Shown in pieces: positions 31,168-41,018 of a stretch of 64,000 nucleotides of DNA. The position numbers were made by a program, and so were the translations under genes. The notes beneath the pieces were generated by a model that made no database searches, was not told where the DNA came from, and saw only the letters and a list, made by a program, of their open reading frames with translations. Numbering within the stretch: position 1 is the stretch's first letter; each line of letters begins with the position of its first letter. Origin of the DNA: Pseudomonas aestuarii (GTDB lineage: Bacteria; Pseudomonadota; Gammaproteobacteria; Pseudomonadales; Pseudomonadaceae); assembly GCF_027988105.1 (NCBI RefSeq), contig NZ_JAQJZJ010000002.1, forward strand, positions 124,001-188,000, read 5' to 3'.

Positions 31168-31983
31168 TCAGCGCAGCAGGTTGATACGCAACCCTGCAAC
31201 GCTATCATCGCCCAGCTCCAATCGCGCGGCCCTGACCCGCTGTTCGACCAGCGCCTGGCGCCAGGCTTCGGCCTGGGCGCCGGACAGGCTAACGCGCAAG
31301 GTGCTGTCGAGGTTGAGGCAGCGCGCCAGCAATGTCACCCAGGCCTCGCTGGGTTCGGCCTGCTTCGGCAGGCGCAACTCGCCACCGTCCTGCAACTGGC
31401 GGAACAAGGTCGCAGGTGTGGGCAACACCTCAGGCAGCGGTGCATTGGCCGCCAGCAGTTCGACATGCAAATAGGCTCGTTTATTGCCTCGGGTGATGCT
31501 GTAGAGCGCCAGCAAACTGTCGTGTCGCGGCTCGGCCAGGCGCATCAGCACGTAGGCCTGCTCGTCATCGGAGCCATACAGGATGCGGTTGCCGAAGACC
31601 GCATTGGCCCACAGGCTGCTCGAGCCGCACTCACGGGCCTGACACCAGTAGAGCAACTCGGCATCCTGCGCCTGCAACGCTTCGCGGGCGGCGGTGAATA
31701 CGTCATCGGCCGTATGGGTGCGCGGCAACTCGTACGTCAGCGAGGTCAGCTGCCCCTGCACCGCCACTTCACGCTCATAGCGCAGGCGGCCACTGATACG
31801 TCGAATCGAACCTTGCGGATAGATCCGCTCCTGCTCGGCGGCTTCGCTGAAAGCGACGATCTGGCTCCCAGGAAAACGCGGCAATACCTCAAGATCGCGG
31901 CTGCCGGCAACATCCGCCGCAGATACAGCAGCCACCATGGCCGTGCTTGCCAACACGCCAGCCAACAGACTGAACCAGCCCAT
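31168..31983 (-). CDS. DUF4892 domain-containing exported protein
   Basis: The 271-residue product has a signal peptide (MGWFSLLAGVLASTAMVAAV, cleaved after VSAA) and matches the Pseudomonas DUF4892 type: DLEVLPRFPGSQIVAFSEA near the N-terminus and a C-terminal OmpA-like-looking domain of about 90 residues. Two cysteines occur close together in LYWCQARECGSSS. The start at 31983 is chosen over the ATG at 31995 because GAGGG lies six bases before it; the earlier ATG overlaps the GST stop and has no site. The function is unknown; probably periplasmic. Confidence 0.83.
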   Translation of the reverse strand: MGWFSLLAGVLASTAMVAAVSAADVAGSRDLEVLPRFPGSQIVAFSEAAEQERIYPQGSIRRISGRLRYEREVAVQGQLTSLTYELPRTHTADDVFTAAREALQAQDAELLYWCQARECGSSSLWANAVFGNRILYGSDDEQAYVLMRLAEPRHDSLLALYSITRGNKRAYLHVELLAANAPLPEVLPTPATLFRQLQDGGELRLPKQAEPSEAWVTLLARCLNLDSTLRVSLSGAQAEAWRQALVEQRVRAARLELGDDSVAGLRINLLR

Positions 31984-31991
31984 GTGAGCCC

Positions 31992-32654
31992 TCATTGGAT
32001 CAGCATCGACTGGGCGGTCTTAACCGCGGTGTCATCCAGCACTTCGCGGCGCGGCAAGACGATGCCGCGCTGCACCGCCGGGCGGCTCTCGATCGCCGCA
32101 ATCCAGCGCTGCACATGCTCCAGGCCCTCGATCGAGACCCCCGACCAGTCATGAATGCGCACCCAGGGGTAGGTGGCGATATCGGCAATGCTGTAGTCGC
32201 CGCCCAGGTATTCGGCCTCGCCCAGGCGTGCATCGAGGACTTCATAGAGGCGCCGGGTTTCGTGCTGGTAACGGTCGATCGGGCCTTGCAGCTTCTCTGG
32301 AAAATACCGGAAGAACACATTGGCCTGCCCCTGCATCGGGCCGATACCGCCCATCTGGAACATCAGCCACTGCAACACCAAGGAGCGGCCCTTGAGGTCC
32401 TGCGGCAGCAATTGCCCGGTCAGCTCAGCGAGGTAGATCAAGATGGCGCCGGACTCGAACACGGCGAAGTCGCCGTTATCGCGGTCGACGATGGCCGGAA
32501 TCCGGCCGTTGGGGTTGATCTTGAGAAATTCCGGGGTCTTCTGCTCTTTGCGCTCGAAACTCAGCGCATGCAGGTTGTAGGGCAACTGCAGCTCCTCGAG
32601 CCCAATGGTCACCTTGTGACCATTGGGGGTCGCGGCGGTATAAAGGTCGATCAT
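31992..32654 (-). CDS. Glutathione S-transferase family protein (YfcG/Ure2p-like)
   Basis: The 220-residue cytoplasmic protein has the thioredoxin-fold domain ([44 protein letters not shown]) and a helical C-terminal domain. TAATPNGHK with the Thr/Asn pair is typical of the YfcG/nu class, which have disulphide-bond reductase activity with glutathione. The start at 32654 is preceded by GGAGA; upstream ATGs are less well placed. It sits in a close minus-strand series between two alpha/beta hydrolases and DUF4892. Confidence 0.92.
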   Translation of the reverse strand: MIDLYTAATPNGHKVTIGLEELQLPYNLHALSFERKEQKTPEFLKINPNGRIPAIVDRDNGDFAVFESGAILIYLAELTGQLLPQDLKGRSLVLQWLMFQMGGIGPMQGQANVFFRYFPEKLQGPIDRYQHETRRLYEVLDARLGEAEYLGGDYSIADIATYPWVRIHDWSGVSIEGLEHVQRWIAAIESRPAVQRGIVLPRREVLDDTAVKTAQSMLIQ

Positions 32655-32704
32655 GCGATTCTCCATTGCAATCGGCCCCACCTTCCCCAGTTGCCTTTGG
32701 CAAG

Positions 32705-33568
32705 TCAAGACGAGCGTAAGAAAGGATTGAAACAGTCTGCTACGAGCTGCGCGCCAGCTTCGTCATCCAGATGCAGATGATGCCCGCCGGGCAGATGGGC
32801 CAGCTCGATCGGCAAGCCGCGCAACAGCTCGTCAAAGTGCGGCTGCGCCACGAACATGCCCTGCTCGGCCAGCAGCAGGCTCACCGGGCATTGCAGGGAC
32901 CGGACAAAAGCCATGGCATGGGCATGGGTCAGGCGCAGGGGCGATGGCAGGGTCAGGCGGTTGTCGGTGCGCCAGGTGTACCCGCCCGGTACCGGCATCA
33001 GTCCGCGCTGGGCCAGCAACTCGGCGGCTTCGCGGCTGACTGCTGCGGTCCCGCGCATGCGCGCCTGCACCGCACGTTCGAACTCGGCGTAGACCGGCTT
33101 GCGCTTGCCGGCCAGGGCCATCTGCGCCTTGAGCGCCTCGGCCAGTTTCTGCGGCGCCGTGTCGGCCTCGCCGGTGAAGGGAATCAGGCCATCGATCAGC
33201 GCCAGGCGTTCGACCCGCTCGGGCAGTGCACCGGCCAGCAAGACCGAGACAATGGCGCCCATCGAATGACCGAGCAGGGAAAAGCGCTGCCAGCCGAACT
33301 GCTCGGCCACCTGCAGGACATCGTGCACGTTGTCCCAGATACTGTAGCTGGCCCCCGGCGGACGGTGATCGGAATGGCCGTGACCGGCGAAATCCAGGGC
33401 CACGATGCGCAGCCCCGGCAACTTGGGCGCCAGCCGGGCGAAACTCGCGGCATTGTCCAGCCAGCCGTGCAAGGCGATCACCGGCCGGCCATCCGCCGGG
33501 CCGTACAGATGGGCCGCCAGCTCGATATGCGGCAGGCGCAGGCGGACTTCTTCGAACGGCAGCGTCAT
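32705..33568 (-). CDS. Alpha/beta hydrolase
   Basis: The 287-residue soluble protein has a standard alpha/beta hydrolase core: oxyanion region [12 protein letters not shown], nucleophile elbow GHSMG with Ser102, and a C-terminal His in [11 protein letters not shown]. It resembles esterase or serine hydrolase-like proteins (MEST/SERHL group). Its start overlaps the stop of the next hydrolase gene upstream by four bases (ATGA), so the two hydrolases are coupled. The substrate is unknown. Confidence 0.9.
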   Translation of the reverse strand: MTLPFEEVRLRLPHIELAAHLYGPADGRPVIALHGWLDNAASFARLAPKLPGLRIVALDFAGHGHSDHRPPGASYSIWDNVHDVLQVAEQFGWQRFSLLGHSMGAIVSVLLAGALPERVERLALIDGLIPFTGEADTAPQKLAEALKAQMALAGKRKPVYAEFERAVQARMRGTAAVSREAAELLAQRGLMPVPGGYTWRTDNRLTLPSPLRLTHAHAMAFVRSLQCPVSLLLAEQGMFVAQPHFDELLRGLPIELAHLPGGHHLHLDDEAGAQLVADCFNPFLRSS

Positions 33569-34374
33569 GCGGACACCTCGACAGGGGGTTGACCGGACCA
33601 GCGTCTGAACAGCGAGCGCAACAGCTCGGCCGTGTCCTGCGGCCGCTCCAGGGGGAACATGTGACCGCCCGGCAGGGTCAGGTACTCGCCTTTGGCCATC
33701 CGCCGAATCAGGTGCGCGTGATGCGGCAGCACCACGCGGCTGTGCCGACCACGGATCATGGCCAGGGGCACTTGCAGCTGCTGCGGGCGTCCTGGGCTGG
33801 TGTGCGGCACACTGCGATAAATACTGATTTCCGTGGCCGGGTCGAAACGCAGGCGCAGGCTCTGCCCATTGCCGTGCAGGCCATGCAGCAGATAGGCATC
33901 CAGGCATTCCGGATCGAAACGGCGAAACAGGCTCTTGGCGGCGAAGTAGCTGCGCGCCTCGATCAGGTCGGCGAACTCTTCGCGCCGCCCCAGGGTGCGC
34001 CCGGCCGGGGTGATGCGGTCGATGAAACCGAAGCGCTTGGCCGCGCGGATGACGATGCGGTCGGCCAGGGTCAACACCGGCGAATCGAGCATCACCACCC
34101 CACGGTACAGCTCAGGCCTGAGCAAGGCCGCATGGTAATGCAGCACACCGCCGAGCGAGTGGCCGACGCCCCACACGGGCTCGCCGCGCTGCTCGAGGTG
34201 ATGCAGCAGCTCGTCGACCAGGTTGCTCCAGTTGTCATTCACCGGGAAGCGCGGATCGTGGCCATGTTGCGGCAGATGCAGCACCTGGTAATCCGGGGCC
34301 AGGGCCGCGAACAGCTTGCCGTAGGTGGCCGAGGGAAAACCATTGGCATGGGCGAAGAACACGGGCTGAGTCAT
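33565..34374 (-). CDS. Alpha/beta hydrolase
   Basis: The 269-residue protein has FFAHANGFPSATYGKLF at the oxyanion position, GHSLGG with Ser73 as nucleophile, and LPGGHMFPLERP with the catalytic His. It is distinct from the neighbouring hydrolase (little shared outside the motifs). The start at 34374 begins MTQPVFFAHANG, a natural N-terminus, though no clear ribosome site precedes it. Coupled to the downstream hydrolase by a four-base overlap. Cytoplasmic; the substrate is not known. Confidence 0.9.
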   Translation of the reverse strand: MTQPVFFAHANGFPSATYGKLFAALAPDYQVLHLPQHGHDPRFPVNDNWSNLVDELLHHLEQRGEPVWGVGHSLGGVLHYHAALLRPELYRGVVMLDSPVLTLADRIVIRAAKRFGFIDRITPAGRTLGRREEFADLIEARSYFAAKSLFRRFDPECLDAYLLHGLHGNGQSLRLRFDPATEISIYRSVPHTSPGRPQQLQVPLAMIRGRHSRVVLPHHAHLIRRMAKGEYLTLPGGHMFPLERPQDTAELLRSLFRRWSGQPPVEVSA

Positions 34375-34521
34375 GGCGGCAGGCTTAGGCGAAATGATCT
34401 GGGGATTGTCCGGCAGCCACGCCGACACGGCAATGACGAATCGGCCAGTGAATGACGGCACTATGGCCAAATCCAAGGGGAGGCCCGCCAGCAAGCCGAC
34501 GCGGGCCGGTTGCGACCCGAT

Positions 34522-34980
34522 TCAACGGAGCGCCGGACCGTTCTTGTCCAGCGGCACAATGGCCATGGTCAGCCGAGAGATGCAGCTGATTTTGCCATCC
34601 TCGCCGCTCAGGCGAATGTCCCAGACATGGGTGGTACGCCCCAGATGAACGGCGCGCGCCACCGCCGTGACCCGCCCACTGCGCAAGCCGCGCAGGGGGT
34701 TGGCATTGACCTCCAGACCGACGCAGGAGAACTGACTGCTGTCGATACACAGGTGGCTTGCCATGGAACCGAGAGTTTCCGCCAGCACCACCGAGGCGCC
34801 ACCGTGCAGCAGGCCATAGGGTTGGTGAGTGCGGGCATCGACCGCCATGCTGGCGCTGATGGACTCCTCATCAAAAGACTCGAAGCGAATGTCCAGCTGT
34901 TCACAGATGGTGTTGTTCAAGCTCGCATTGAGCTGTTCGATATCCGCAATTTGCCGCCACAGGCTCTGGGAAACCCTCAT
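34522..34980 (-). CDS. PaaI family hot-dog thioesterase
   Basis: The 152-residue protein is a hotdog-fold thioesterase with GLLHGGASVVLAETLGS (catalytic region near 60) and the VGLEVNANPLRG strand typical of the YbdB/MenI group (EntH, DHNA-CoA thioesterase). It lies 51 bases after an acyl-CoA ligase gene on the same strand, so it may counter or complete that enzyme's action on CoA esters. The start is the ATG at 34980; the ribosome site is weak. Confidence 0.9.
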   Translation of the reverse strand: MRVSQSLWRQIADIEQLNASLNNTICEQLDIRFESFDEESISASMAVDARTHQPYGLLHGGASVVLAETLGSMASHLCIDSSQFSCVGLEVNANPLRGLRSGRVTAVARAVHLGRTTHVWDIRLSGEDGKISCISRLTMAIVPLDKNGPALR

Positions 34981-35031
34981 TTGAAATTCAAGGAACGCGA
35001 CTCGGCTCGGGAACACCTCGATCGGAAGCCG

Positions 35032-36699
35032 TCACTCGTGCCATAGCACCGTTTCGTGGCGCTCGACCCAGCCGGCGAAGCGTGGCCCGTAAGTGCCTTC
35101 GACCACGGCGCGCTTGATCTTCAGGGTCGGCGTGAGAAAGCCGTTGTCCACTGCCCAGACGTCTTTGACCAATACCAGACGCTGCAAGCGCTCGTGCTTG
35201 TCGAGATCCAGATTGACCTGTTCGAGCAGGGCCTTGAGGCTGCGCTCCAAATCGCCACGGGTACCATTGGCGACCTCCAGACGGCCGACATCGGAAAGCA
35301 CACAGAGCGCCATGGGCTGAGCCAGACCATCACCAACCACACACACCTGCTCGATGCGCGAATGCACGGCCAGACGGTTTTCGATCGGCGCCGGGGCGAC
35401 ATATTTGCCCTTGCTGGTCTTGAAGATTTCCTTGATCCGTCCGGTCAGGCGCAGGTTGCCCTCGCTATCCTGCTCACCCTTGTCGCCGGTGCGCAGAAAG
35501 CCGTCGACGGTGACGGTTTCCGCGGTTTTCTGCGGATCCTTGTAATAACCCTGCATGGTCGCGCCACTGTGCACCTGCACTTCGCCATCCTCGGCAATAC
35601 GCACCGCCACACCGGGGCTGTGCTGACCGATCCAGCCAGACTTGAATTTGCCCGGCCGGCCGACATGCGAGTAGCCGCAGTTCTCGGTCATGCCATAGAC
35701 CTCGAGGACTTCCAGGCCCAGGCGCTTGTACCAGTTGAGCAAGGTCTCAGGCACAGGCGCGGCGCCAGACAAGGCATAACGCACCGCATCCAGGCCAAGA
35801 CCGGCGAGCACCTTGTTGCCGAGCAAACGACCGAGCAGTGGCAGCTTGAGCAGCACGTCGAGTCTTGCCGCCGGCATCTTGCTGTACACCCCCATCTGGA
35901 ACTTGGTCCAGATCCGCGGCACGCCGAAGATCACCGTCGGCCGGGCCCGCTTGAGGTCTTCGAGGAAGGTCTCCAGGCTCTCGGCGAAGAATACCGTCTG
36001 CCCAGAGTAGATCGACGCCATCTCGACGAACATGCGCTCGGCCACATGACACAGCGGCAGGTAGGAGAGGACCCGATCGTCTTCCCCGACACCGAACAAC
36101 TCGGTGGCATGGCTGGCGGCAAAGCCCAGGTTGCTGAAATTGTGCATCACCCCTTTCGGCGTGCCGGTAGTGCCTGAGGTATAAATGAGGGTGGCCAGTT
36201 GATTGGCTGACGGCGAGGGGTCGTCCTGAATCGGCGTACAGGCTTGCAGCTCATCCCACAGGTAGCTGAACGGCCCTGGCGGGCGCAGCGGCAAGCCGAT
36301 GGTTGGCAGCTCATCAGGCACCCCCGCCGCCATGTCCGGCCAGTCGTCCAGCTTGCCAACGAACACCAGCGCCGCCTCGGAATGCACAAGCACCTGTCGC
36401 ACCGAGTCGGCGGTCAGGTTGGGGTACAGCGGCACCGAGACGTGCCCGGCCATCCAGATCGCCAGGTCGGCGATGATCCAGTGTGCACAATTCTTGGAAA
36501 TGATCGCGATACGACTGCCTCGCGGCAGCTCCTGACTGCGCAGCCAGTTGGCGCTCCGCCGTGCCTGCTCGCCGACATCGGCCCAACTCAACTCCTCAAG
36601 CTGACCGCCCGGCAACGGCTGAACCATGTAGCGCTTATTCGGGTGTCGGGCTTCACGCTGGTAAAACACGTCCAGCGGCAAACGGATTGTATCGGCCAC
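35032..36699 (-). CDS. AMP-binding acyl-CoA ligase (long-chain type)
   Basis: This enzyme activates a carboxylate to its acyl-adenylate and then to a CoA ester. The 555-residue protein has the P-loop-like motif IYTSGTTGTPKG (about 171), the A5 motif YGMTENCGYS, the A7/A8 region TGDKGEQDSEGNLRLTGRIK and a C-terminal A10-like lysine in LTPTLKIKR. It resembles long-chain FAA/FadD15-type ligases. The start is a GTG at 36699, strongly supported by AGGAGG eight bases upstream; an earlier ATG at 36783 lacks this. Its neighbours (thioesterase, hydrolases) fit fatty-acid handling. Confidence 0.93.
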   Translation of the reverse strand: MADTIRLPLDVFYQREARHPNKRYMVQPLPGGQLEELSWADVGEQARRSANWLRSQELPRGSRIAIISKNCAHWIIADLAIWMAGHVSVPLYPNLTADSVRQVLVHSEAALVFVGKLDDWPDMAAGVPDELPTIGLPLRPPGPFSYLWDELQACTPIQDDPSPSANQLATLIYTSGTTGTPKGVMHNFSNLGFAASHATELFGVGEDDRVLSYLPLCHVAERMFVEMASIYSGQTVFFAESLETFLEDLKRARPTVIFGVPRIWTKFQMGVYSKMPAARLDVLLKLPLLGRLLGNKVLAGLGLDAVRYALSGAAPVPETLLNWYKRLGLEVLEVYGMTENCGYSHVGRPGKFKSGWIGQHSPGVAVRIAEDGEVQVHSGATMQGYYKDPQKTAETVTVDGFLRTGDKGEQDSEGNLRLTGRIKEIFKTSKGKYVAPAPIENRLAVHSRIEQVCVVGDGLAQPMALCVLSDVGRLEVANGTRGDLERSLKALLEQVNLDLDKHERLQRLVLVKDVWAVDNGFLTPTLKIKRAVVEGTYGPRFAGWVERHETVLWHE

Positions 36700-36814
36700 A
36701 GGCCTTCCTCCTTTGTTGTTTTTGTGGAGCCAACCAAGCAATTGCTTGGCTGGACTATATCCACGCACAAAGGCGAGTCGCAAGTGAAGAAATGTTTCGC
36801 TGTGTAGCCCGATT

Positions 36815-37279
36815 TCAGGCGTGTTGCGGGTGCACCAACGCGCGCAAGTCCATCAGGCCGGCAGCCAGAACTTCGCCGTCCAGCTCGGCCAGGCTGGCGG
36901 TATGCATGGGCAACGCCTGCTGCCGGTGACCGTGGATCAACAGCCCGGCCAAGGCTCCAACCAATGGCTGGTGACTCACCAGCAGCAACTCGCCATCGTC
37001 GTAGCGATCGAGCTGGCGAAGGACTTCGCGCGGGTCGCTATCCGGCGTCAGCCAAGGCACGGTATGGATAGCGCCGGTGTAACCCAGGACGTCGCGGACC
37101 AGCGCGGCGGTTTGTTGCGCACGGACATAGGGACTGGCCAAGATCGTGCCGAGCGCACGCCCCTGCAGCTGCACCGTCGCCTGGCGCACCTCCTGGCAAC
37201 CCTGTGCCGTCAAGGCGCGCTCGGCATCGCTGCGCGCCTGTACTTCGGCCTCACCATGGCGCAATAACCACAGCCTCAT
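36815..37279 (-). CDS. sixA: Phosphohistidine phosphatase SixA
   Basis: SixA removes phosphate from His-containing phosphotransfer proteins (ArcB, or the nitrogen PTS protein NPr). The 154-residue protein is a short histidine phosphatase with LLRHGEAE (nucleophile His8), SPYVRAQQTA and LLLVSHQPLVG, the second catalytic His. The start ATG at 37279 is that of the family (MRLWLLRHGEA). The stop of the DUF4389 gene upstream is only 10 bases away, so it is probably part of a gpsA-DUF4389-sixA operon. Confidence 0.94.
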   Translation of the reverse strand: MRLWLLRHGEAEVQARSDAERALTAQGCQEVRQATVQLQGRALGTILASPYVRAQQTAALVRDVLGYTGAIHTVPWLTPDSDPREVLRQLDRYDDGELLLVSHQPLVGALAGLLIHGHRQQALPMHTASLAELDGEVLAAGLMDLRALVHPQHA

Positions 37280-37289
37280 TGGCCAAGCC

Positions 37290-37637
37290 TCACAGTTTCG
37301 GCTCTTCGTCACGCACCGGGTGTGGCGCGGGTGGCACGCTATGCGGCGCCTGACCTTGCGGGGCCTGCGGCGTCGGCCAATCGGCGAAGGGCCAGGGCTT
37401 TTCTTCGCTATTGAAGGTGCCGAAGCGGCCGATCTGCGCCAGGTACTGGCTCAGGCTGTCACCAAAACCGAGCAGGCTGGCATTTGGCGCACCATAAAAC
37501 AGCCGGTAACCCAACTGCAGCAAGACCACGCCTGCGAGCACCAGCTCGGCCAGTTGCCAGACGATGGCGAACACTGCCATCCAGAGAACCCGCAGCAGAA
37601 TGGACTCGCGTTCCAGCTCTTTAGGCGCTTCGCTCAT
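37290..37637 (-). CDS. DUF4389 domain-containing membrane protein
   Basis: The 115-residue product has two hydrophobic segments (about 14-46, and weaker near 47-65) and a Pro-rich cytoplasmic tail (PTPQAPQGQAPHSVPPAP). It matches the small DUF4389 group known from pseudomonads, always near gpsA. AAGGAG precedes the ATG. The role is unknown. It lies between gpsA and sixA with small gaps. Confidence 0.85.
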   Translation of the reverse strand: MSEAPKELERESILLRVLWMAVFAIVWQLAELVLAGVVLLQLGYRLFYGAPNASLLGFGDSLSQYLAQIGRFGTFNSEEKPWPFADWPTPQAPQGQAPHSVPPAPHPVRDEEPKL

Positions 37638-37661
37638 GAAAATCTCCTTGTCAGTCGCGGG

Positions 37662-38684
37662 TCAGAAACCCGTGGTGGGAATAAAATCGACATCGGTCTT
37701 GGGCTCGGCAAGCATCAACTCTCCGATCACCTGATTCAGCGTGCGCCCCTCAAACACAATGGCATGCAAACCTGTAACCAGTGGCATGTAGATCTGCAAT
37801 TCCTCGGCCTTGTCCTTGAGCACCTTGATGGTGTTGACGCCTTCTGCCACCTCGCCCAATCGTTCCACCGCATCCTCGAGGCTCAGGCCCTCGCCCAGGG
37901 CGAAGCCGACCTGATAGTTACGGCTTTTCGCTGACGAACAGGTGACGATCAAATCGCCGACCCCGGCCAGTCCGAGAAAAGTCATGGGGTTGGCCCCCAG
38001 CTGCACGGCAAAGCGGGTCATCTCCGCCAATGCGCGGGTGATCAGCATGCTCCGGGTGTTCTCGCCCATGCCCATGGCCGAGGCCATCCCGGCCATGATC
38101 GCGTAGACATTCTTCAGCGCGCCGCCCAGCTCCACGCCAAAACGGTCGCCACTGGCATAGACGCGGAAGGTACGACCGTGCAGCGCCTCCTGGACCCGCA
38201 GGCACAGCTCTTCATCCTCGCTGGCGATCACCGAGGCGGTCAGCGCGTGCTCGGCGACCTCCCGGGCCAGATTCGGCCCAGACAGGACGCCGATACGTGC
38301 CCGCGGGGCGATCTCTTCGAGGATCTGGCTCATCAGCTTGAAGCTATGCGCTTCGATGCCTTTGATGGTGCTGACCAGCAGCTTGCCATCGAGCTGCCCA
38401 GCTACCGGCTGCAGCACCTGACGCAGGACGCTGGAGGGCAAGGCGACAAACACCAGCTGGCAGGCATTCAGGGTCGCGGCAAGGTCAGAGAGGGGCACCA
38501 CAGCCGAGTGAATTTTAATCCCTTTGAGATAGCGCGGATTTTCGCGCGTAGCGAGGATGGCCTCGACCTGCTCCGGGTCGCGCATCCAATGCAACACATG
38601 CTGACCGTTCTCCGCCAGCAGGTTCGCAATTGCAGTGCCGAAGCTGCCGCCGCCGAGTACGGCTATGGGTTGCTGCTCAGTCAT
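37662..38684 (-). CDS. gpsA: NAD(P)H-dependent glycerol-3-phosphate dehydrogenase
   Basis: GpsA reduces dihydroxyacetone phosphate to sn-glycerol-3-phosphate for phospholipid synthesis. The 340-residue protein has the Rossmann motif [11 protein letters not shown] (10-20), GPNLAREVA near 135, and the catalytic lysine region [14 protein letters not shown] near 190-200. A TATAAT hexamer on the minus strand lies about 45 bases upstream, overlapped by an inverted repeat. It is the first gene of a probable operon with DUF4389 and sixA. Confidence 0.97.
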   Translation of the reverse strand: MTEQQPIAVLGGGSFGTAIANLLAENGQHVLHWMRDPEQVEAILATRENPRYLKGIKIHSAVVPLSDLAATLNACQLVFVALPSSVLRQVLQPVAGQLDGKLLVSTIKGIEAHSFKLMSQILEEIAPRARIGVLSGPNLAREVAEHALTASVIASEDEELCLRVQEALHGRTFRVYASGDRFGVELGGALKNVYAIMAGMASAMGMGENTRSMLITRALAEMTRFAVQLGANPMTFLGLAGVGDLIVTCSSAKSRNYQVGFALGEGLSLEDAVERLGEVAEGVNTIKVLKDKAEELQIYMPLVTGLHAIVFEGRTLNQVIGELMLAEPKTDVDFIPTTGF

Positions 38685-38707
38685 AAAAGTATCCGTTTTG
38701 GGCCATG

Positions 38708-38729
38708 TGCAATGACAATCTGGATTGCA
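38708..38729. promoter_or_regulatory. Inverted repeat between gpsA and the TonB-receptor gene
   Basis: TGCAAT and ATTGCA, ten bases apart, sit in a relatively AT-rich patch next to a minus-strand TATAAT. I compared it with a Fur box and found only about 11 of 19 matches, so it is reported as a candidate operator with no assigned regulator. Confidence 0.4.
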
Positions 38730-38881
38730 TTATACGGGCCGACAGGGCTGCGGCCAGCTTTTAGCTGGAGCTCAAGCCTGGCCAGGACTGGCAGAAATGC
38801 GCGCCCGCGTGTGCAGGTCGACTGAAAAAGCCGTGTCGCTCGGTTAATATGCCGCCCCCTCACCACGAACAGGGCCGTTGC

Positions 38882-41017
38882 GTGGCAATCAACACCCGAG
38901 CTTCACTTCATCTGACGCTGCTGGCATTGCTGGCCACTGGCCAAGTGTTGGCCAATGACCTGTTCGACAGCGACTCCGCCATGCCTGAGGTGCTGACTGC
39001 CACGCGCCTGAAGCAGTCACCGGCGGCAGTACCCGGCAGCGTCACGGTACTCGACAGTGCCTTGATCACAGCCAGCGGCGCCCGTGATATCCCGGAGCTG
39101 CTGCGCCTGGTACCAGGCATGATGGTCGGCTACCGCAACGGCAACCAGGCTACCGCCAACTACCATGGCAGCAACGTCACCGAGGCGCGCCGCCTACAGG
39201 TGCTGGTCGATGGTCGCTCGGTCTATCGCCCCGGCCTGGCCAGCGTGGACTGGACGGATATTCCCGTGGCCATCGAAGACATCGAGCGCATCGAAGTGTT
39301 TCGCGGACCGAACACCGTCAGCTATGGTGCCAACGCCCTGATGGGGGTGATCAATATCCTCACCCGCCACCCCCTCGACAGCCGCGGCACGCGCCTGAAG
39401 ACCACCCAGGGCCAGCGCGGTATCCATGACTGGTTCGCCAGCCACGGCAGTGCATGGCCGGACGGCGCACTGCGCCTGTCACTGTCGGGCCTGCAAGATG
39501 ACGGCTTCGATCACGACCAGTTCGGCCGCGATTACCGCGACAGCCGTCGGCTTAACCGCTTCAACCTATCCGCCAGCCAGCAACTCGACAGCCGCCACAG
39601 CCTCGACTGGCAACTGGCGGCCAAGGAAGGCAGCAACCAGCGGCCCTATGGCTACACCCCGGTATTCGACGCCATCGCGCCTGGCGACAAGGGCTCGGAT
39701 GTCAAGGCCCGCGACTACGCCGGCTCGCTGCGCTGGACCCTGGACTTGAGCCCCGAGCACAGCCTCCACCTGCAAAGTTCGGCACAACACTGGCAACGCA
39801 AGCAGGTCTGGCGCGCCTGCGAGGCGGAAGTCGCGCTCAGTCCGGAGCTGGGCCAGCTGTGGGACCTCAATCCGTTCTATGTGGTCAAGTTCGGCGACTA
39901 TGTGAAGCAGCTCAAGAGCGACCCCGGCACTGCCGTGCTGCCTGCGGGGACTGCCCAGGAGCAGACGCTGGCCGGCGCCGTGCTGGCCCAGCTGGACGGC
40001 GGTGCGACCCGCCCCGTCTGCGGCGACGTCAGCCAGAGCATCCGCGAGACCCGCTACGATTTCGAACTGCAGGACACCCTGAGCCTGTCCGACGACTTGC
40101 GCCTGCTCAGCGGCCTAAGCTATCGCTACGATCAGGCGGACTCCGAGACCTATTTCAACGGCGCATTGAGCAACCACATCTGGCGCCTGTTCGGCCACCT
40201 GGAATGGCAACTCGGCGCCCACTGGCTGGTGCAGGGTGGCGCCATGCTGGAAGACGACCAGCTTTCGGGCAGTTCGCTGACCCCGCGCATCGCCGTCAAC
40301 TACCTGATCACTCCGCGCCACGGCCTGCGCGCGGTGTACTCCGAAGCCGTGCGTTCGCCAGACATGTACGAGAACAACGTCGACTGGCGCTACCGAGTGC
40401 GCAACCTGCAGCCGCAGGCCTTCGGTCAGAGCAGCGCGACCTACTTCGCTCGCTCCCGTGGCCCCGGCAACCTTGACCAGGAAATCATGCGTTCGCGTGA
40501 ACTCGGCTACAACGGTTCCTTTGCCAACGCCGGCATCGACCTGGATATCAAGCTGTTCTACGACGAAATCCACAGCATGATCAGCGAGCCGCTGCGCAAC
40601 GACAGGTTTTTCCCGAACAACGCCAACCGCATGCATTTCAGCGGAGTCGAGACCCAGCTCGACTGGCAACTCGGCCATGCCGACCGTCTGCGCCTGAGCT
40701 ACGCCCTGGTCGACTTCAGCGCCAGCAGTCATCTCGACCGGCCTCTCACCGCGCGCCACAGCGGTTCCGCCGGTTGGTTGCGCGACTGGGGCCAAGGCTG
40801 GTCGAGCGGTCTGTTCTATTACGGCGCCGACCAACTCAATCAATACCATTTCGAACGATTGGACCTGCGCGTGGCCAAACATATGGTCATCGGCACTACC
40901 GCCCTGGAACTGGCCGGTGTCTTGCAACAGCGCCTCGACGATGAGCCTATGACCTGGCAAGAAAACCGTCACGACCAACGACACCTGCTGTATTTCAGTG
41001 CGGAGCTAGACTTCTAG
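38882..41017 (+). CDS. TonB-dependent outer membrane receptor
   Basis: The 711-residue precursor has a signal peptide (to about residue 21, LLATGQVLA), a TonB-box-like PEVLTATRL, a plug domain (VPGMMVGYRNGNQ; RLQVLVDGRSVYRPG; IERIEVFRGPNTVSYGANAL) and a beta-barrel ending in ...LLYFSAELDF with a terminal Phe. Two lone cysteines (WRACEAEV and RPVCGDV) about 70 residues apart could form an extracellular disulphide. The start is a GTG at 38882, eight bases after AGGG; the earlier ATG at 38849 lacks a site. It is followed after one base by the next gene. No siderophore biosynthesis or uptake genes are near. It may act as a sensor more than an importer. Confidence 0.9.
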   Translation: MAINTRASLHLTLLALLATGQVLANDLFDSDSAMPEVLTATRLKQSPAAVPGSVTVLDSALITASGARDIPELLRLVPGMMVGYRNGNQATANYHGSNVTEARRLQVLVDGRSVYRPGLASVDWTDIPVAIEDIERIEVFRGPNTVSYGANALMGVINILTRHPLDSRGTRLKTTQGQRGIHDWFASHGSAWPDGALRLSLSGLQDDGFDHDQFGRDYRDSRRLNRFNLSASQQLDSRHSLDWQLAAKEGSNQRPYGYTPVFDAIAPGDKGSDVKARDYAGSLRWTLDLSPEHSLHLQSSAQHWQRKQVWRACEAEVALSPELGQLWDLNPFYVVKFGDYVKQLKSDPGTAVLPAGTAQEQTLAGAVLAQLDGGATRPVCGDVSQSIRETRYDFELQDTLSLSDDLRLLSGLSYRYDQADSETYFNGALSNHIWRLFGHLEWQLGAHWLVQGGAMLEDDQLSGSSLTPRIAVNYLITPRHGLRAVYSEAVRSPDMYENNVDWRYRVRNLQPQAFGQSSATYFARSRGPGNLDQEIMRSRELGYNGSFANAGIDLDIKLFYDEIHSMISEPLRNDRFFPNNANRMHFSGVETQLDWQLGHADRLRLSYALVDFSASSHLDRPLTARHSGSAGWLRDWGQGWSSGLFYYGADQLNQYHFERLDLRVAKHMVIGTTALELAGVLQQRLDDEPMTWQENRHDQRHLLYFSAELDF

Positions 41018-41018
41018 G

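Noticed and set aside
38708..38729. Fur box in front of the TonB receptor
   Set aside because: Only about 11 of 19 positions match the consensus and the site sits about 150 bases before the receptor, next to a promoter on the gpsA side.
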